A stretch of DNA of 64,000 nt. It comes from Chthoniobacteraceae bacterium (lineage in GTDB: Bacteria > Verrucomicrobiota > Verrucomicrobiia > Chthoniobacterales > Chthoniobacteraceae). The stretch's first letter is position 1. Each line of letters starts with the position of its first letter. Of the stretch, positions 53,181 through 62,449 are shown one piece after another. The stretch covers positions 248,001 through 312,000 of the forward strand of contig JAQGOL010000035.1 in the NCBI GenBank assembly GCA_028293625.1. Direction: 5' to 3'. The translations under genes and the position numbers were made by a program. A model generated the notes under the pieces. It was not told where the DNA came from. It did no database searches and was given only the letters and a program-made list of their open reading frames with translations.

Positions 53181-54443
53181 ATGGGCAATAATACTGACGA
53201 TCAACCTGCTTCTTCAATCAGCGGCAACGCAAAAGAGAAGGAAAAAAAGGCAGCCGCCTTTTCTCTCTCTCAGGATCCTGTCATTGAAGCCTCTACGGAG
53301 GGAGCCATTCACAAGTACGAGGCCGCGCCTGTGCAGGAGTATCCGGAGGAGGCACCTGTTTCGCCAGTTTACGAAGATCTAGGAACGCTGCCGGCTACTT
53401 ACAACGAAGATACACTATTTGTCGTTGCGCGCGATCCGCGATGGCTTTTTAGTTATTGGGATTTTAACTGGACACAGTATCCTGCCCCTCTTCATCGATA
53501 CAACGTTGCGCAGTTTTTTCTGAGAATCCGGCCTGAGTCCGGTGGCGACGAGGTTACCGTGGAAGTGAAACCTGAAGCGCGCAACTGGTATGTGCCGGTA
53601 AACCTTCCTGATACAGAGTATATCGCGGATATTGGATTTTTTGAAAAAGGCGGCGCCTGGCATTCCATCGCCAAATCCGCCCCGGCAAGAACCCCAGCCG
53701 AAGCGCTCGCTGAGGATGCAGCCGCGCATTTTGCCACAGTGCCGGCGCACCTGGCCTTTGAACGGTTATTGGAACTGGTGGCCGATCATATGCGCGAAGG
53801 AGAGACGCTGCTTGAAGCGGTTTCGCGGATTACAGGGGAAGGCCGTGAAATTGCATTCGCGGCCGGTAAAGCACCCAACTGGAGCGAGTCGCAGCGGGCA
53901 TTGCTCGCCGCGCTTCTGGGAAACAGTCTGGTTGATCGGATCGGACTTGGATCAGAAGAAATCGATCAGCTTTTACGGAAGCAACTGACCGAAAAACTTC
54001 AAAGCGAGAGCGCAAGCGAACTGGCCGCGAAGTTTTACGAACGCGGCGGCGGCGCAGGCGGCGAGAGCAGCCTGTTCAGCGGTGCGCTTTTCAGCGGAGT
54101 CACGAGTTGGGGCGCAAGCTGGAGCGCGCAGCCATTCAGCGTGCGGCGCGAGCGCGGTTTTTTCATGCACGTCAACGCGGAGATCGTTTTTTATGGCGGC
54201 ACGCATCCTGACGCGACGGTCTGGATTGAGGGCAAGCCGATCAAGCTGAGCCCGGACGGGACGTTTCGTTACCATTTCACCCTTCCCGATGGGGATTTCG
54301 TTATCCCGATTGTTGCGGAATCGCCGGATAAGGTTGAACAGCGTTCGGCCACGCTCTCCTTTACCCGGGGAACCGCGCGCGCCGGCGATGTCGGTTCGAC
54401 CGGCCAGCCCGCCGAGCTCTCGCCGTTGATCGGCAAAAAGTAG
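53181..54443 (+). CDS. DUF4912 domain protein
   Basis: The 420-residue protein has a DUF4912 domain at about 55-200 (TLFVVARDPRWLFSYWDFNW is characteristic; NWYVPVNLPDTEYIADIGFF follows). The N-terminal 50 residues are charged and low complexity. The region 200-300 is helical, and the final part has FHMHVNAE-like and HFTLPDGDFVIPI strands that resemble an Ig-type fold. No signal peptide is seen with the ATG at 53181; an upstream GTG at 53124 is possible. DUF4912 proteins are found in Verrucomicrobia and Firmicutes, and their role is unknown. A good terminator follows at 54465. Confidence 0.8.
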   Translation: MGNNTDDQPASSISGNAKEKEKKAAAFSLSQDPVIEASTEGAIHKYEAAPVQEYPEEAPVSPVYEDLGTLPATYNEDTLFVVARDPRWLFSYWDFNWTQYPAPLHRYNVAQFFLRIRPESGGDEVTVEVKPEARNWYVPVNLPDTEYIADIGFFEKGGAWHSIAKSAPARTPAEALAEDAAAHFATVPAHLAFERLLELVADHMREGETLLEAVSRITGEGREIAFAAGKAPNWSESQRALLAALLGNSLVDRIGLGSEEIDQLLRKQLTEKLQSESASELAAKFYERGGGAGGESSLFSGALFSGVTSWGASWSAQPFSVRRERGFFMHVNAEIVFYGGTHPDATVWIEGKPIKLSPDGTFRYHFTLPDGDFVIPIVAESPDKVEQRSATLSFTRGTARAGDVGSTGQPAELSPLIGKK

Positions 54444-54464
54444 GCCGGCAAAAGCCCCCTTACG

Positions 54465-54500
54465 AAGTGCGAAGTTCTACTTGAGCTTCGCACTTTTTAT
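54465..54500 (+). terminator. Intrinsic terminator after the DUF4912 gene
   Basis: A perfect 10-bp stem (aagtgcgaag at 54465-54474, cttcgcactt at 54486-54495) with an 11-nt loop runs into tttatttta. It lies 22 bp after the DUF4912 stop and covers the first possible start (TTG 54481) of the recombinase frame, so that start is excluded. Confidence 0.9.
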
Positions 54501-54558
54501 TTTATACGGGCTGCGTGCTTGGCTTCCTCGGGCGGGACCGGCTACCGTTCGCGGCGCC

Positions 54559-55452
54559 TTGAAAGGACCTCCGGATCAATACGTTGAAGCTTTCTGCCAA
54601 TTTCTGGAATTTGAGCGGAATGCGTCTGCTTACACCGTGGCAAATTACCGGCATGCCCTCTCGCAATTTGGCGCGCAGCCCAAACTTCCCGCGTGGCGCG
54701 ATCTTACCGCCGACCATTTCCGGCGTTACCTGTTTGCGCTGGGCAAACGGGAGATGGCGCGGCCGACGATCCGCCTGCATTTCGCGGCACTGCGGACCTT
54801 TTACAAATTTTTAAGCGAACGCCACGGATTAGCCATTAATCCGCTAAAAGAGGTCCAGCTTCCAAAGCTCGATAAAAAGCTGCCGGTAGTGCTTACCCTC
54901 AAGCAAGTCGATGAATTGCTCACCGCGCCGTTGAGGGTTGAAAAAGAAGCCCAGGCGCCAATCTGGATGCCCGAGCGCGACGCGGCCATCATGGAGCTTT
55001 TTTATAGCAGCGGACTGCGTTTGGCGGAGCTGGCGGGCCTGAATGTCGATCGGATCGATCCCTTCACCGAAAGCGTGCGTGTGATGGGAAAGGGCCGCAA
55101 GGAGCGGGTCGTGCCGGTGGGGGCGCCTGCGCTTGAAGCCATTCAACGTTACCGGCAGAGCGCGGGGGTGAAGGAAGGGGCGCTTTTTTTAAACAAACAA
55201 CGCAAGCGGCTCAGCGCGCGTTCCATCTGGCTTCTGCTAAAGCGTTACCTACGCCACACTTCTATTGCGTTAAATGTGAGCCCTCACAAACTTCGCCATA
55301 GCTTTGCCACGCACCTTCTTGACGCGGGAGCCGATTTGCGCAGCGTGCAATCGTTGTTGGGCCACGCCAGTCTTTCTACAACGCAAATTTATACCCACGT
55401 CACTACAGAACGGCTCAAACGCGTTTACGATTCCGCCCATCCCCGAGCCTGA
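54559..55452 (+). CDS. Tyrosine recombinase, XerC/XerD family
   Basis: The 297-residue protein (from TTG 54559) has the SAM-like N-terminal DNA-binding domain (about 1-100, with FLEFERNASAYTVANYRHAL) and the catalytic domain with R154 (SGLRLAEL), K178 (GKGRKERVVPVG region), H243-x-x-R246 (SPHKLRHSFATHLL), H269 (LGHASLSTTQIY) and the nucleophile Y278. The length and the LxNPxxxV hinge region match XerC/XerD, which resolve chromosome dimers at dif. I cannot say which of the two it is. Nothing mobile surrounds it, so a chromosomal role is more likely than an integrase role. The TTG at 54559 is chosen because the upstream part of the frame overlaps a terminator. Confidence 0.88.
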   Translation: MKGPPDQYVEAFCQFLEFERNASAYTVANYRHALSQFGAQPKLPAWRDLTADHFRRYLFALGKREMARPTIRLHFAALRTFYKFLSERHGLAINPLKEVQLPKLDKKLPVVLTLKQVDELLTAPLRVEKEAQAPIWMPERDAAIMELFYSSGLRLAELAGLNVDRIDPFTESVRVMGKGRKERVVPVGAPALEAIQRYRQSAGVKEGALFLNKQRKRLSARSIWLLLKRYLRHTSIALNVSPHKLRHSFATHLLDAGADLRSVQSLLGHASLSTTQIYTHVTTERLKRVYDSAHPRA

Positions 55453-55542
55453 AAACGCTGCCTTCGGCGTGCATGCCATCCGGTGGTATAAATTCACCTG
55501 TAATCCTGTTGATATTTATTCAACATGTATTTTTCAGGCTGA

Positions 55543-55563
55543 ATCCCGGGAGTGGCCCGGGAT
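55543..55563. other. Inverted repeat after the recombinase gene
   Basis: atcccggg and cccgggat form a perfect 8-bp stem with a 5-nt loop (agtgg). The following tail is aaatcttcc, so as a terminator it is weak. It lies 90 bp after the recombinase stop and 36 bp before the sigma-54-like element. Confidence 0.5.
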
Positions 55564-55598
55564 AAATCTTCCTGCGTAAAACCGACTCCTCCAGCCGG

Positions 55599-55615
55599 TG
55601 GCATGCCCGGTGCTA
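55599..55615 (+). promoter_or_regulatory. Sigma-54-type -24/-12 element upstream of the divergent PII gene
   Basis: TGGCAT-GCCCG-GTGCTA fits the sigma-54 pattern TGGCAC-N5-TTGCW with the invariant GG and GC ten bases apart. A start about 12 bases downstream would leave a leader of about 100 bases before the ATG at 55724. The same 6-5-6 pattern occurs before amt. Confidence 0.6.
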
Positions 55616-55723
55616 TCTGCCGCCCGGGTTGAAGCGTTTGCCCTGTTCGGTCTCCACGTTGCCGGCATCAAAGCCGTGGTCGCCTTTCACGCGGCTAATT
55701 CAAAGCTTCACAAATCAAAGCGC

Positions 55724-56053
55724 ATGAAAAAAATCGAGGCGATCATCAAGCCATTCAAACTGGAAGAGGTCAAAGAAGCGCTGGCGGTTCTCGGGATCGA
55801 CGGCATGACTGTCAGTGAGGTCAAAGAGTTTGGCTGCCGAAAGGGGATCCTTGATATGCTTCGCGGAAACGGGCTGCGAATCGAGTTCCTTCCAAAGATC
55901 AAGTTGGAGGTGGTTGTCAGGGCCGATCTGGTTGACCAGGCGATTGCCGCGGTGATTCAAGCGGCAGGAACGGGGGAGGGGAGTGTGTTTATCTCTCCGG
56001 TGGATGGTGCGCTTCGGATTCGCACGAACGAATCGGGTGAAGGGGCGGTTTAG
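55724..56053 (+). CDS. Divergent PII-like protein with altered T-loop and shortened B-loop
   Basis: The 109-residue protein is clearly a PII homologue: [20 protein letters not shown] and the end ALRIRTN match GlnB. But key positions differ. Gln39 is Arg, Tyr46 and Tyr51 (the uridylylation site) are both Leu, and T-loop residues after Lys40 are changed (KGILDMLRGNGLR). The B-loop, TGKIGDGK in canonical PII, is GTGEGS, three residues shorter. So the usual nucleotide/2-oxoglutarate sensing and uridylylation are probably lost or changed; trimer-forming parts are kept. It stands 288 bp ahead of amt, downstream of a sigma-54-type element, and may be a partner or inhibitor of the canonical PII. The start is Met at 55724; a longer open frame exists upstream. 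Confidence 0.88.
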   Translation: MKKIEAIIKPFKLEEVKEALAVLGIDGMTVSEVKEFGCRKGILDMLRGNGLRIEFLPKIKLEVVVRADLVDQAIAAVIQAAGTGEGSVFISPVDGALRIRTNESGEGAV

Positions 56054-56206
56054 GTAAAAGGATTGTGTCTTCTTTTGCGCAGCGCTGAATTTCTGTCTGT
56101 TTTTGCGCACTGCGATTTAGAGTGGTCTTTTTTGATCAGGCCAAAGGTCGGTAAAAAAGCGCGGTTTTTTCAAAACACCTCTGTAAAAGCGGGTCGAATG
56201 GGAGGC

Positions 56207-56223
56207 TGGCATAGCGGGTGCTA
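56207..56223 (+). promoter_or_regulatory. Sigma-54-type -24/-12 element upstream of amt
   Basis: TGGCAT-AGCGG-GTGCTA has GG and GC ten bases apart and matches 5 of 6 bases of TGGCAC and 4 of 5 of TTGCW. The predicted start is near 56233, giving a leader of about 108 bases before the amt ATG. It shares both conserved blocks with the element before the upstream PII gene. Confidence 0.6.
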
Positions 56224-56340
56224 AGGCGTCGATCCGTAAGGCAGCAGCGAATTTGACTGAGTTTCCTCTCCCTACGTTGAGGCCTGGATAATTCCATACA
56301 CGCGCGCTTTGCGAAAACCCTACACCATCCAAACGACCGA

Positions 56341-57924
56341 ATGAAACGAACGCAGAAACTCTTCACCCTTGCCCTGGCGGCAGCGCTCTCGTGGGCGACT
56401 CTCGGCGATGCCATTTACGCACAGGAACCGGCGGCCCCCGCAGCGACGGAGGCCGCGGCAACCGACACAGCACCACCCGCGGCCGATGCCAAAATCGCGC
56501 CGACTTTGGAGCAGCGGATCAACGTTCTGGAGGCCTATCTGACCAATGGCGATCCGACCGCTTCACTCAAGACAGACAAGGACAAGGACGGTAACCCGGC
56601 GATTCCTGAAGGACTTCTGGCCGCCACGCCGACGGCAGCCAATTCCGGCCCCGGCCACAACGGATGGATGATGACGTGCGCCGCTCTGGTGCTCTTCATG
56701 ACTCTGCCCGGTCTGGCGCTCTTTTACGGCGGCCTGGTGCGGCGCAAAAACGTGTTGAGCGTTTGCGCGCAGTGTCTGGCCTGCTCAGGGCTGGTGACCA
56801 TCCTTTGGTGGGCATTTGGATACAGCCTCGTTTTCGGCACCAATTTCGGCAGCCCGTTCCTGGGCGGCAGCGAATTTTTCTTCCTGAAAGGGGTCTCATC
56901 GACTCCGAACACGAACTACTCTTTTTGGGTCTCTGAGAACGTCTTCTCGATGTATCAGCTCATGTTCGCCATCATCACTCCCGGTTTGATCGTTGGTGCG
57001 ATCGCCGAGCGGATGAAATTCAGCGCCATCATGATCTTCATTACGATCTGGATGTTCGCGGTTTATTTCCCGATGGCTCACATGGTTTGGGGCGCTACCG
57101 GTTATATGAACGGTGTCTGGAATGGTTCGGCCGCCATCAAGGCGATCGATTTTGCCGGCGGCACCGTCGTTCACATGACCTCAGGCTGGTCCGCTCTGAT
57201 TCTCTGCATGATCCTTGGCAAACGTCTCGGCTTCGGCAAAGAGAAGATGGCACCCCACAACATGGTGCTTTGTATGGTTGGCACGGGCATGCTCTGGGTT
57301 GGCTGGTATGGTTTTAACGCAGGCTCCGCGGTTTCCGCTGACGGCATCGCAGCCAATGCGTTCATGACCACGACCCTCGCCGCGGCGACGGCCGGTTTTG
57401 CCTGGGCAATGCTTGAAGCCATCCTCAAGGGCCATCCTTCAATTCTCGGCTTCTGCTCGGGAATCGTGGCCGGCCTGGTTGTCATCACGCCTGCTTGCGG
57501 GTTTGTGAATGCAACCGGCGCGATGATCATCGGCGTTCTTGCGGCGGTGATTCCCTTTATCTTCGTGGTTTATCTTAAAAACGTGTTCGGATACGACGAC
57601 GCGCTCGATACCTTTGGCGTGCACGCGGTGGGCGGCACTTTGGGCGCCATTCTGACCGGGCTCCTGGCCAACGGCGTTTCCAATCCGAACCTGACCGAAG
57701 TCAATGGCTACGCCAAGACAAACGGTCTGGCGCAGATCGTGGCTGACCATGGCCTGATCATTGAGCAGCTCAAGGCAGTCGGGCTCACATTGGTCATTTC
57801 CATTGTCGCAACGGTAATTATCGCCTACGCACTCAAGTTTACTCTTGGTCTGCGTCCGACACCCGAAGTAGAGACAGCCGGTCTCGATCTCAGCGAGCAT
57901 AACGAAGAAGGATACGTCCTCTAA
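56341..57924 (+). CDS. amt: Ammonium transporter Amt
   Basis: The 527-residue protein is an Amt/Mep ammonium channel. It has a signal peptide (TLALAAALSWATLGDAIYA), a Pro/Ala-rich spacer, a short predicted coiled coil (LEQRINVLEAYL) and then eleven membrane segments. The pore is marked by GGTVVHMTSGWSALIL with the first pore His, and the later HAVGGTLGAILTG with the second. The C-terminal tail holds the regulatory segment that PII binds through its T-loop. It takes up ammonium across the inner membrane. The N-terminal 90 residues before the first helix are longer than in E. coli AmtB. It is flanked by two PII genes, the standard genetic link. Confidence 0.95.
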   Translation: MKRTQKLFTLALAAALSWATLGDAIYAQEPAAPAATEAAATDTAPPAADAKIAPTLEQRINVLEAYLTNGDPTASLKTDKDKDGNPAIPEGLLAATPTAANSGPGHNGWMMTCAALVLFMTLPGLALFYGGLVRRKNVLSVCAQCLACSGLVTILWWAFGYSLVFGTNFGSPFLGGSEFFFLKGVSSTPNTNYSFWVSENVFSMYQLMFAIITPGLIVGAIAERMKFSAIMIFITIWMFAVYFPMAHMVWGATGYMNGVWNGSAAIKAIDFAGGTVVHMTSGWSALILCMILGKRLGFGKEKMAPHNMVLCMVGTGMLWVGWYGFNAGSAVSADGIAANAFMTTTLAAATAGFAWAMLEAILKGHPSILGFCSGIVAGLVVITPACGFVNATGAMIIGVLAAVIPFIFVVYLKNVFGYDDALDTFGVHAVGGTLGAILTGLLANGVSNPNLTEVNGYAKTNGLAQIVADHGLIIEQLKAVGLTLVISIVATVIIAYALKFTLGLRPTPEVETAGLDLSEHNEEGYVL

Positions 57925-58356
<432 letters not shown>

Positions 58357-58381
58357 TCGCAGCAGCGTTTACGTGCATTGT

Positions 58382-58419
58382 GGCCGGTGCCGGGTTTAGC
58401 CCGGCACCGGCCTTTTTTT
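58382..58419 (+). terminator. Intrinsic terminator after the canonical PII gene
   Basis: A perfect 13-bp GC stem (ggccggtgccggg at 58382-58394, cccggcaccggcc at 58400-58412) with a 5-nt loop and seven Ts (58413-58419). It ends the nitrogen-control transcript. The convergent lytic transglycosylase gene ends six bases later. Confidence 0.95.
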
Positions 58420-58425
58420 ATGCAC

Positions 58426-59031
58426 TCACAGCCGGTTGCGGTCCTGGTAAAAGCGATACCGGGCGGTGATGTCTTCGATGTAACGGCGTGTTGTGGGAAA
58501 ATCGAGCGCTGCCATGAGGTCGTCGGCCGTCGCTTTCTCGCCCATGTTTGTGCTGGCAATCCAGCGATCGACCCGGCTGCGGCCCGCGTTATATTCGGCC
58601 AGCGCAAAAGGGATTGGATCCTCTTTTGATTTCCAGCGTTCCAATGCCTTGGCAAAATACCAGGTGCCGACTTCAAGGTTCGTTTTTGCGTCAAAAAGGT
58701 CCGCCGGCACAAACGTCTCCGCTTTTTCCGCCTTGGCCCAATCGGTCGCAGCTCCTTCGCCCACCTGCATCAGGCCGCGTTCGCCGCTGGTGCCTACTTT
58801 ATCGGGATAAAACGCGCTTTCCCGCCAGACGATCGCCTTGACGAGCATCGGATCGAGGCGGCGTTTTTTGGCAAAATGCCGGATCGCGTCGTCGTAACTC
58901 CAGTAGCGTTTTCCGCCGATCCATTCCTTTGCCTCGTACATCGGATCCGGGGAGAGCCACAACAAGAGAGTAGCCGCGGCGCCCGCAGCCAGACCGCTTA
59001 CCAACAGGAACTTCCGCAAAAATCGAAACAT
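58426..59031 (-). CDS. Membrane-anchored lytic transglycosylase (SLT domain)
   Basis: The 201-residue protein has an N-terminal membrane anchor (FLLVSGLAAGAAATLLLWL, about 9-27) and an SLT domain (about 48-190). The catalytic Glu is E71 in VWRESAFYPDKVGTSGERG, followed by LMQVGEGAATDW, FDAKTNLEVGTWYF and LAEYNAGRSRV. It cleaves glycan strands of peptidoglycan in the periplasm, as Slt70/MltE types do. It may supply places for the L,D-transpeptidases to act. The gene converges with the PII gene and shares the intergenic space with the PII terminator. Confidence 0.9.
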   Translation of the reverse strand: MFRFLRKFLLVSGLAAGAAATLLLWLSPDPMYEAKEWIGGKRYWSYDDAIRHFAKKRRLDPMLVKAIVWRESAFYPDKVGTSGERGLMQVGEGAATDWAKAEKAETFVPADLFDAKTNLEVGTWYFAKALERWKSKEDPIPFALAEYNAGRSRVDRWIASTNMGEKATADDLMAALDFPTTRRYIEDITARYRFYQDRNRL

Positions 59032-59159
59032 GGGCGCCCAATCAAGCTGCGAGTGCCCGAAAGTTCTACCGAAATCGCAGTCCCTCGGCAGCTGCCTCGC
59101 CCATGGCCGCTCTTTTCTTTTTCGTTGTCAAACGGGCGGCTCGACCCATCTTCGCCCGG

Positions 59160-61385
59160 ATGCCCAAATACGCCCGAGTGATGGTGGACGACTCGGGAGG
59201 AAACGCATTTGATTATGCGCTCCCCGAGGCGGCGGCCGCGCAGCTCCAGATCGGCTGCCGGGTGCGCGTGCCGGTACGCACCCGCACGGTTCTCGGAACA
59301 ATCATTGAGCTGAGCGACAGCACCGAGTTTGAAGGGGTCAAACTCATCAGCCAGATCGTCAGTGCCGAGCCGATTCTCAGCCCGCTGCTGATTAAATTGG
59401 GCACCTGGATCGCCGACTATTACTGTTGTCCGATCGAGGCCGCGATGCGCGGCATCCTGCCGCAAGTCATTCGGAACGCGGAGGTGGGCCATAAGACACA
59501 GCTTTTTGCCAGATTGCTGGCGCCCCTTGATCCGGAAGCATTAAGCGCGTTGAAAAAGAAGGCGCCGATCCAGGCCGGCATTGTCGAGTATCTCGCGTCG
59601 GCGGACAAAGCGGTGGCAATCGCCGAGCTGGCCGAAAAATGCGACGCGACCCATCAGGCCGTCCAGGCGCTGGTTAAAAAAGGGATCGTTGCCAGCGAAT
59701 CTTCCAAGGTCGAACGCGACCCGTTTCAAAGCGAAACCTTCCTGCATGCCGGCAAGCTTGAACTTAACGTTGAGCAAACCGCCATCTTTGGCCGTGTTCT
59801 GGCAGCGATTAATCTTCAGCCGCCAGCCGTTCCAAAGCCGTTGCTGCTTCACGGGGTGACCGGCAGCGGCAAAACCGAGATCTACCTTCAATCCATCGAA
59901 GTCGTCCTTGAGCGCGGCCAGTCGGCCATCATGCTCGTGCCTGAGATTGCCCTGACGCCGCAAACGGTGGAGCGTTTTAAGAGCCGGTTCGCCGCCACCC
60001 AGCATGAAGTGGCCGTGCTCCATTCCCACTTGAGCGAAGGCGAGCGGCACGATGAATGGCACAAGATTCGCGAGGGCCGCGCCCGGATCGTGATCGGCGC
60101 CCGAAGCGCTGTTTTTGCGCCGTGCAGCAATCTCGGGCTCATCGTGGTCGATGAAGAGCATGAGACCACTTATAAACAGGAGGAGACGCCCCGGTACCAC
60201 GGACGCGATGTCGCCGTGCTTCGGGCCCGGATGGAAGGCTGCCCCATTCTCCTCGGCAGCGCGACCCCTTCCCTTGAAAGCTACAACAACGCGATGGAAG
60301 GCAAATATGAACTGCTCAATCTCACCGGCCGCGTGGACGACAAAAAGATGCCGTTCATCCGCATCATCGATATGCGGATGGAAGCGGCCAAGAAATCGGC
60401 CATTCTAAGCGAACGCCTCATTCAGGCGATCAAGGTGCGGCTTGAAAAAAAGGAGCAGACCATCCTCTTTTTAAACCGGCGCGGCTTTTCGACCTCCCTA
60501 ATTTGTTCAGCCTGCGGATACGTCTGCCAATGCCCGAACTGTTCCGTCTCGCTCACATTTCACCGGGCGCAGGCGCGGATTGTCTGCCACATCTGCAATC
60601 ATACTGCGGTGGCGCCGGCCAAATGCCCCGAGTGCCGCGACCCGAGCATCCGTTACAGCGGCACCGGCACGGAGAAGGTGGAGGACGTGGTGGGCAAGCT
60701 TTTCCCCAAAGCGATCGTCAAGCGCATGGATGCCGACGTGATGACCCGCCGGGAGTCGTATAAAGAGACGCTCGGGGCATTTCGCACCGGCAAAATCGAT
60801 ATCCTGGTCGGCACCCAGATGATTGCCAAGGGGCTCCATTTTCCCAACGTCACCCTGGTTGGGATCATCAACGCCGATCTCGCTTTGCACCTGCCCGATT
60901 TTCGCGCCGGCGAACGCACGTTCCAACTTCTGACCCAGGTCGCCGGCCGAGCCGGACGCGGCGACGTCGAGGGCGAAGTTTTTGTGCAAAGTTTCACGCC
61001 GTTTCATCCGGCCATTCAATTTGCCAGGCATCACGATTTTGAAGGGTTTTGGGAGGAGGAAAGCATTCACCGCCGGCAGTTTGAGTATCCCCCTTTTACC
61101 CACATGGTGCTCGTCGCGATCCGTGGACCGCATCAGGCCCGGGCGGAGTTCTCGGCGCAAACCCTGGCCCGGCGGCTAAAGGAAACGCTGCCAACCGGCA
61201 CCACGCTAAACGATCCCGCGCCCGCTCCTTTGGAAAAATCGCACGGCAATTTCCGGTTCCATCTGATGCTGCGCACGCGCGCCATCCTGAAGTTGAGCCG
61301 GGCATTGAGCGCGGTGCTCGAAAAGCTCACTTTTCCCGAGGATGTCATCGTAACGGTGGACGTCGACGCCTACCAGTTGTTGTAA
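59160..61385 (+). CDS. priA: Primosomal replication protein N' (helicase)
   Basis: PriA reloads the replisome at stalled forks. The 741-residue protein has a DNA-binding N-terminal part (about 1-180), SF2 helicase motifs (GVTGSGKTEIY Walker A, IVVDEEHETTYKQEE Walker B, GSATPSLESY) and the zinc-binding insert (CSACGYVCQCPNCSVSL, then CHICNH and CPEC). I use the ATG at 59160 because it puts MPKYARVMVD at the N-terminus as in the family; an ATG at 59103 would add 19 residues. The last stop is five bases from the stop of the convergent glycosyltransferase gene. Confidence 0.93.
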   Translation: MPKYARVMVDDSGGNAFDYALPEAAAAQLQIGCRVRVPVRTRTVLGTIIELSDSTEFEGVKLISQIVSAEPILSPLLIKLGTWIADYYCCPIEAAMRGILPQVIRNAEVGHKTQLFARLLAPLDPEALSALKKKAPIQAGIVEYLASADKAVAIAELAEKCDATHQAVQALVKKGIVASESSKVERDPFQSETFLHAGKLELNVEQTAIFGRVLAAINLQPPAVPKPLLLHGVTGSGKTEIYLQSIEVVLERGQSAIMLVPEIALTPQTVERFKSRFAATQHEVAVLHSHLSEGERHDEWHKIREGRARIVIGARSAVFAPCSNLGLIVVDEEHETTYKQEETPRYHGRDVAVLRARMEGCPILLGSATPSLESYNNAMEGKYELLNLTGRVDDKKMPFIRIIDMRMEAAKKSAILSERLIQAIKVRLEKKEQTILFLNRRGFSTSLICSACGYVCQCPNCSVSLTFHRAQARIVCHICNHTAVAPAKCPECRDPSIRYSGTGTEKVEDVVGKLFPKAIVKRMDADVMTRRESYKETLGAFRTGKIDILVGTQMIAKGLHFPNVTLVGIINADLALHLPDFRAGERTFQLLTQVAGRAGRGDVEGEVFVQSFTPFHPAIQFARHHDFEGFWEEESIHRRQFEYPPFTHMVLVAIRGPHQARAEFSAQTLARRLKETLPTGTTLNDPAPAPLEKSHGNFRFHLMLRTRAILKLSRALSAVLEKLTFPEDVIVTVDVDAYQLL

Positions 61386-61390
61386 AGGGT

Positions 61391-62449
61391 TTAATGTCCC
61401 CGCCGCATTGCGTGGAGACGGCGGGCATGGGGACCGAGGAGCCCCAGGGCGGCAATGCGCACCCACGGTTGCCGAAGCGCAATGGGCGGCCAGGCACGGA
61501 TTGCTTTTGCAAGCTGGCCCGCCGCCAGAAAACGGTCACGGGTGAGGAGATTGTAACCGATCCGCGCAAACTGCAGGGCCACGGTCCGGCGAAAATCGTC
61601 GCTCGCCGTGTGATTTGAAAACCGGGCAAGAAACCCGGCTTTTAGCTCAGAATAAAGATGGTGAAACGGCGCCACTTCCTCCGGGGCAAGATGCGCGCGG
61701 TATTGGATCAGCAGCCGGAGTTCCTCCTCGGTAAAGGCGCGGCCCGGAAAGGTGTCATGAAGATTGCGTTCCACGACAAGACGCACCAGCCGGCTTGCCT
61801 CCTCTTTTCGCGTGGCTGTCACTGAAGCCGAATGCTCGCGCAAACCGGCCAGGCGCCCCGGCAGATTCCAGACCGGATAACGCGCCATCAACCGCGACCA
61901 AAGCTCATAGTCCTGGCAGCAGCCAAACGTTTCATCATAGCCGCCAAACTCGTCCCGAACAATCCGGGTGCGAAACATGACGGAGCTGTGCGGGATCGGG
62001 TTCTCAAACAGGTTTGCCCAACGAATGCTTGCCGGTTCAAGCGGCAGATCGCGCCGGCCCCGCGAACGGCCGAACTCATCCAGGAGCCGCGCCTGGGAGC
62101 CAACCAACGCCACGTCCGCGTTTTTTTCCAGGAACGCGAGCTGCGTGGCGAGGCGCTCGGGCATCGAAATGTCATCCCCATCCTGGCGCGCAATGAATTC
62201 CCCTGAAGCGAGTCGAAGGCCGATGTTAAGGCTGCGCGTGAGGCCGAGATTCGCTGGATTGCGCACAACGCGAATCCGCCGGTCGCTGTAGGCTTCAATA
62301 ATTGAGAGGCTCGAATCGGTGGAAGCGTCGTCAATGATGAGGAACTCAAAGTCGCGGTGTGTTTGGGCCAGGATGCTTTCGATCGCCGCGTTGAGATAAC
62401 GCGCGCAATTATAGACTGGCATCAGGACCGTTACGGACGGGGTGCTCAT
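61391..62449 (-). CDS. Glycosyltransferase family 2
   Basis: The 352-residue protein has a GT-A domain: VTVLMPVYNCARYLNAAIES opens it, DFEFLIIDDASTDSSL holds the first Asp pair and FIARQDGDDISMPERL holds the D-x-D-like metal/donor motif. The acceptor side has GCCQDYELWSRLMARYP (ED-type region). The last 120 residues are helical. It probably extends a cell-surface polysaccharide; donor unknown. It overlaps the upstream GT4 gene by four bases (ATGA), so the two are coupled. Confidence 0.9.
   Translation of the reverse strand: MSTPSVTVLMPVYNCARYLNAAIESILAQTHRDFEFLIIDDASTDSSLSIIEAYSDRRIRVVRNPANLGLTRSLNIGLRLASGEFIARQDGDDISMPERLATQLAFLEKNADVALVGSQARLLDEFGRSRGRRDLPLEPASIRWANLFENPIPHSSVMFRTRIVRDEFGGYDETFGCCQDYELWSRLMARYPVWNLPGRLAGLREHSASVTATRKEEASRLVRLVVERNLHDTFPGRAFTEEELRLLIQYRAHLAPEEVAPFHHLYSELKAGFLARFSNHTASDDFRRTVALQFARIGYNLLTRDRFLAAGQLAKAIRAWPPIALRQPWVRIAALGLLGPHARRLHAMRRGH

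Noticed and set aside
54481-54558. Upstream extension of the recombinase from TTG 54481
   Set aside because: The first codons fall inside the intrinsic terminator of the DUF4912 gene, and the resulting 26 residues are not part of the Xer family.
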